The notes under the pieces: generated by a model
Database searches by the model: none
Told to the model about the DNA's origin: nothing
What the model saw: only the letters and a program-made list of their open reading frames with translations
Program-made: the position numbers and the translations under genes
Origin: Promerops cafer
Lineage: Eukaryota; Chordata; Aves; Passeriformes; Nectariniidae
Direction: 5' to 3'
Length of the DNA: 64,000 nucleotides
Assembly: GCA_013398275.1 (NCBI GenBank)
Contig: VZSE01009483.1
Coordinates: 1,586,516-1,650,515 of the forward strand
Shown: positions 60,543 through 64,000 of the stretch, one piece after another
Numbering within the stretch: the stretch's first letter is position 1
Layout of the letters: the number at the start of each line of letters is the position of its first letter

Positions 60543-60547
60543 AAGGG
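60543..60547. repeat. Right target-site duplication of solo LTR
   Basis: AAGGG directly after the LTR CA end, identical to the left copy. Confidence 0.75.
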
Positions 60548-63500
60548 CATCACCATTTGAATATAACACGCCTGCATAACAATTTGCCCGTGGCCTGATT
60601 CAGCAAAGCCCCTCAAGTGCACTCAACTCTGAGTGAGAAGAGCTCTTCTGAAATCAGCAGCTGACTCACAAACATGCACTTAAGCACTTGTTAGGGTGCT
60701 GCAGCGTGGCTCCTCGCCTGCGGGGAGCTCGGCACCCAGCCAGGCTGGGGGTGGAGGGAATCAACACCCCCACTCCCCGAGTTGTACACTTATTTTGTTG
60801 TCACTCTTTTTGTCACTAGGCAGAAAAGAGGTTGGGATCTAAGAGCCAGTGGCACTGGTGAGTTTTTCCTTCCCTGTTCTGGCTCCCTTCAGTTCCAAAT
60901 TGGAGTGTGGCTCTCAGGAAGCCCTGAAGTCAAGGTCCCCTCCTGTGGTGCCAGCTGGGCTGCAAGTTCCCAGCAATTTAACTGCACACCCACATTCCTT
61001 CCACTGTATAACTAAGGCACTTATTTAAATGTCTTAAAACACTTTGCTTGTATGTGAAGAGGTATTTTTTTTCAGGCCGAGAACACTTACAGGGTTTTTG
61101 GGTTTTTGTTGCTTACTTTGATTTCATCAGCTGTGTCTATTTTGGGATTGCCTCTTAGTAGTCAGACAAGGGCTGAAGGTGGCAATGGATTATTTAACCA
61201 GTGCCCTCAGTGAAGAGTTTAGTCCTCCTAATCCTTCTCCATGTGCTCTCTTGATTTCCATGGCTGGAAGAATAAGAGCACCAAACTTCAGCTGAAACAT
61301 TATACTGCAGGATCTTCACTGTAGAAATAATTCATCCAAACAAGTCTTTCTGGGATCAGATAATGCCCAGCCAGTCCTTAATGAGATTTTGAAGCAAGAG
61401 CTGACAGGTGTCCTGTGGCAGGGATGGATGCACATTCCAGGGATAGCTGTGGGGGGAGCTTTGGAGCCCCAGACCCGTGGCAGCCGTGGCATGAGGTTGC
61501 CTTGGCCACGTTGTCAACATCAGGCTCTGGCTGTACATTGTGCCTTGGTTGCTGGAGACCACACAACTCGTCCCAGGAAACCTGCCAGGCCTCACGGCCG
61601 AGCTGGAACAGGGCTGGTGTGGATGTATAGAGCTGCGAGCTGTAAAGAATTCTTCAGATGCTGCTGCAGCAAGGACTAATGACTGAAGAGGCAAACTCTG
61701 CTTGAAATTCAGTGTCTATGAAGATTAGCTTTCAACCCTCCATAAACCATTGGAATCTGTCCTTTGCCTGTCCATAAACACCAAGGCCTTCAGATTATCT
61801 CCTTGCAGGAATGATATGCTCCAAAGGTCTGGTAAAAGATGCATATTCACAATCATAAAAAGTCACAGTACCAACAGGGAAATCTTGCTACCTAGAGCAA
61901 GACCAGGGAATTTGTGGTTGGTATGTTTCTTTTTGAAAAAAAAAAAAAAAATTGAAATCGACTTTAAAAAACCCCAACTTTCCTAGATTGTTACAGAAGT
62001 TGTTTTCAGCACATAAAGTATATGAACAATACAAATATTTTCAAATGTATAACTTTGACAAGTGAGACTGATCCCGGCTGGGTTTGGACTGCAATTTTTA
62101 AGCCAATTTACTTCAGTTGCAGTAAAGGGGTTAGTGGTGAATCCTGCATGAACTCCAGGCTTCACATCTAGACTCTCTTTCCTCCTTGCTGAGGGCATCT
62201 TGTGCCATGGCCATGTTCTTTCTGTTCTCAGGAAGCAGGTTTGTATTGGAATAAAATGCTTATAACAGATGAGGGTTATTGTGGCATCCTTAACAGTGTC
62301 TAGTTATGAAAACATTCTTTCTGGTTCTTCTCCATCTCCAAGAACAGCAAAAGAAATTACCTGTCTAGTTCTTTGGACTATAATAGAAAGAAATGTAAAT
62401 GTCTTGTGCTCATACATATCTACACAGCTGCTTTTTCTCTATTCATCTCCACCTGACACTGAAGCAGGTGGCCTGTGAAAGTCAGAGAACTCAAGCTGTA
62501 TTAAGGAAAATTTGCCTCAGTCCTTCAGCAGTCTCAGGAATTTCTTCTTGGGTTTTCTGGCCTCTGCAGATACCACCAAAGCTGTCCTAGTCCCATGTAG
62601 AGATGAACTGCAGCACAACTCTTCCTTGAAAGTGCTGGACATGCAGGGGTCCTTGTGCTCCTGTGAAAGGCTTGGCACCAATCTCGTGAGGTTGGCTCAG
62701 GAAGGCTCATCCCCATTCCTGGGGGGCTGCAGGTTAGACCCTCCCCACAAGGGGTGGTTGGAACCAAGGCAGACATCTGCCCCAGCATCACCCCACTGTC
62801 CCCAGTTGTCTGCACTGGCTGACAACCCACAGAAGGGTCTCCAGAGATGCTGAGTTTGGCCTTTCTCTCCACTGACTGCTGGGGCATCTCAGAAAGATTG
62901 GCTTTGTCAGGCTGAAGTTGTGCTTCGGCTGTGTGTACCAAAGTCTTCATCATACAGACAGGTGAGCAAAAAAAAATCATGCTGGCTTTCTGTATATGCC
63001 TTTTTCATCTTTTCCCCCCCCCCATTCTCTCTGGGTTTATCCAGGAATAAAAAAGATTCAATGCAATAGTTTCATTGTCCATGAACTAAGAGCTTTCCAG
63101 TATGCCCCTTTTCAAATGGAAAAATCTTGGTCTTTAGTGATCCTCAGCTTTGAAATTGAAAGAAAAGGACTTGCTGTCTATAAAGTAGCCAAATAATGCT
63201 TTTGAATGGAAAAAACATCCAACCTTTTCTTTTTGTGTGTGTGTGTAAGTAATATTTTCAGGCTTTCCTCTTTCTGTCTCTTGAATGAAACACTCAACAT
63301 TTTTTCAAACAACTTTTTGTCCAAATGAAATAGGTACAACTTAAAATACTTCCTTTTTTTTTTTTTTCAGTAGCTTGTCCTGCAGGTCCATCCAATTTTC
63401 ACAAGAGTGTGAAAGGTCCAAGATATGGACAGAATAAGTATTGCTTGAACTAAGAAAATGACAGGATCTCTCTGGATTTTCTGGGGTTTAAATCAGGCCC

Positions 63501-63835
63501 TAGAGGGAGGTTGTTTTGCCAGCTGTGCTGTTTCTTCCCTGAGCTCACTGCAGCTACAATTTGCAGTAAACATCAACTGCTTCTCTACTGAAATTTTCGC
63601 ATTTGTCCAGGAATATATTATAGGAAAACAAAGAAATCGTACAGTATTTACAGATCAGATGAATTTATGTAAATTCATCACCTCAGTGAACCATTCTCAG
63701 GAAAGATAGTGAGAAATAAAATATGAATAATTCCTCCCCAGTCCTACCAAGGGGAAGATGGGAGAAGAGGCATTTTAAAATCTCACTCAAACTGTCAGTG
63801 ATTTTCTCCAGGCTTTCTTAGCTCAAATGCTTTTT

Positions 63836-63870
<35 letters not shown>

Positions 63871-64000
63871 TGTTAAAATAAGTCTTTACCAGAGGTTTTC
63901 AGGGAATATTCCTAATGGAAAAAGGTGCATACAAACCCCAATGTAGCTAATTTAATACTCGTGACATTTTCTGGTAGCTAGGATTATGCAGAATGAGAAA
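60548..64000. other. Intergenic, no recognised gene
   Basis: Frames of 112 codons (61356-61694, -) and 148 codons (62534-62980, -) overlap frames on the + strand and match nothing known. Ends with the A29 run. No gene recognised. Confidence 0.6.
63839..63867. repeat. A29 homopolymer
   Basis: Uninterrupted run of 29 A near the right edge. Immediately upstream is ordinary unique sequence, and I see no retrogene body ending here. Confidence 0.95.

Noticed and set aside
62534..62980. 148-codon - strand frame
   Set aside because: It overlaps an opposing frame of similar length with no domain on either strand; treated as chance.

Overview
The window is vertebrate nuclear DNA from a bird, most likely a passerine. 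Three things point there. Many 5'-truncated CR1 (chicken repeat 1) LINE copies are present. A tRNA-Ile-headed SINE with a CR1-like tail, the TguSINE1 type known from passerines, lies at about 56.23-56.36 kb. An ERVL-like solo LTR lies at 59.9-60.5 kb. There are no operons, CRISPR arrays or bacterial-type genes. Nearly all long reading frames here are chance or repeat-derived.

One protein-coding gene is firmly supported: SLC35F2, a ten-pass solute carrier on the + strand. Seven coding exons (24,442-37,380) join in frame through canonical AG/GT splice sites into 349 codons that match exons 2-8 of the vertebrate gene up to the stop. The first coding exon is not visible. The CpG island at about 17.9-18.8 kb is the natural promoter and first-exon position, and it is broken by a 56-base run of N. 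The 3' UTR follows to about 38.53 kb, where the last of three AATAAA signals sits.

Region by region: 1-6.6 kb is non-coding with no recognised gene. 6.6-8.8 kb holds two CR1 copies pointing away from each other around a small CpG-rich islet with a strong CTCF-like motif. 8.8-17.4 kb is AT-rich intergenic DNA with one CR1 tail and simple repeats. 17.4-18.8 kb is the CpG island. 18.8-38.5 kb is SLC35F2, with CR1 fragments and a poly-C assembly gap in its introns. 38.5-64 kb is a long gene-poor stretch with one CR1, the SINE, the solo LTR, and two short near-perfect palindromes, one of them made of GATA sites.

In human, RAB39A lies divergently beside the SLC35F2 promoter and SLN lies downstream of its 3' end. 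I looked for both and found neither, so they are probably outside the window or, for RAB39A exon 1, in the assembly gap. I found no novel gene system. The observations worth a second look are structural and regulatory: the missing first exon, the CpG/CTCF islet between CR1s, the palindromic GATA cluster and the intact solo LTR with its target-site duplication.
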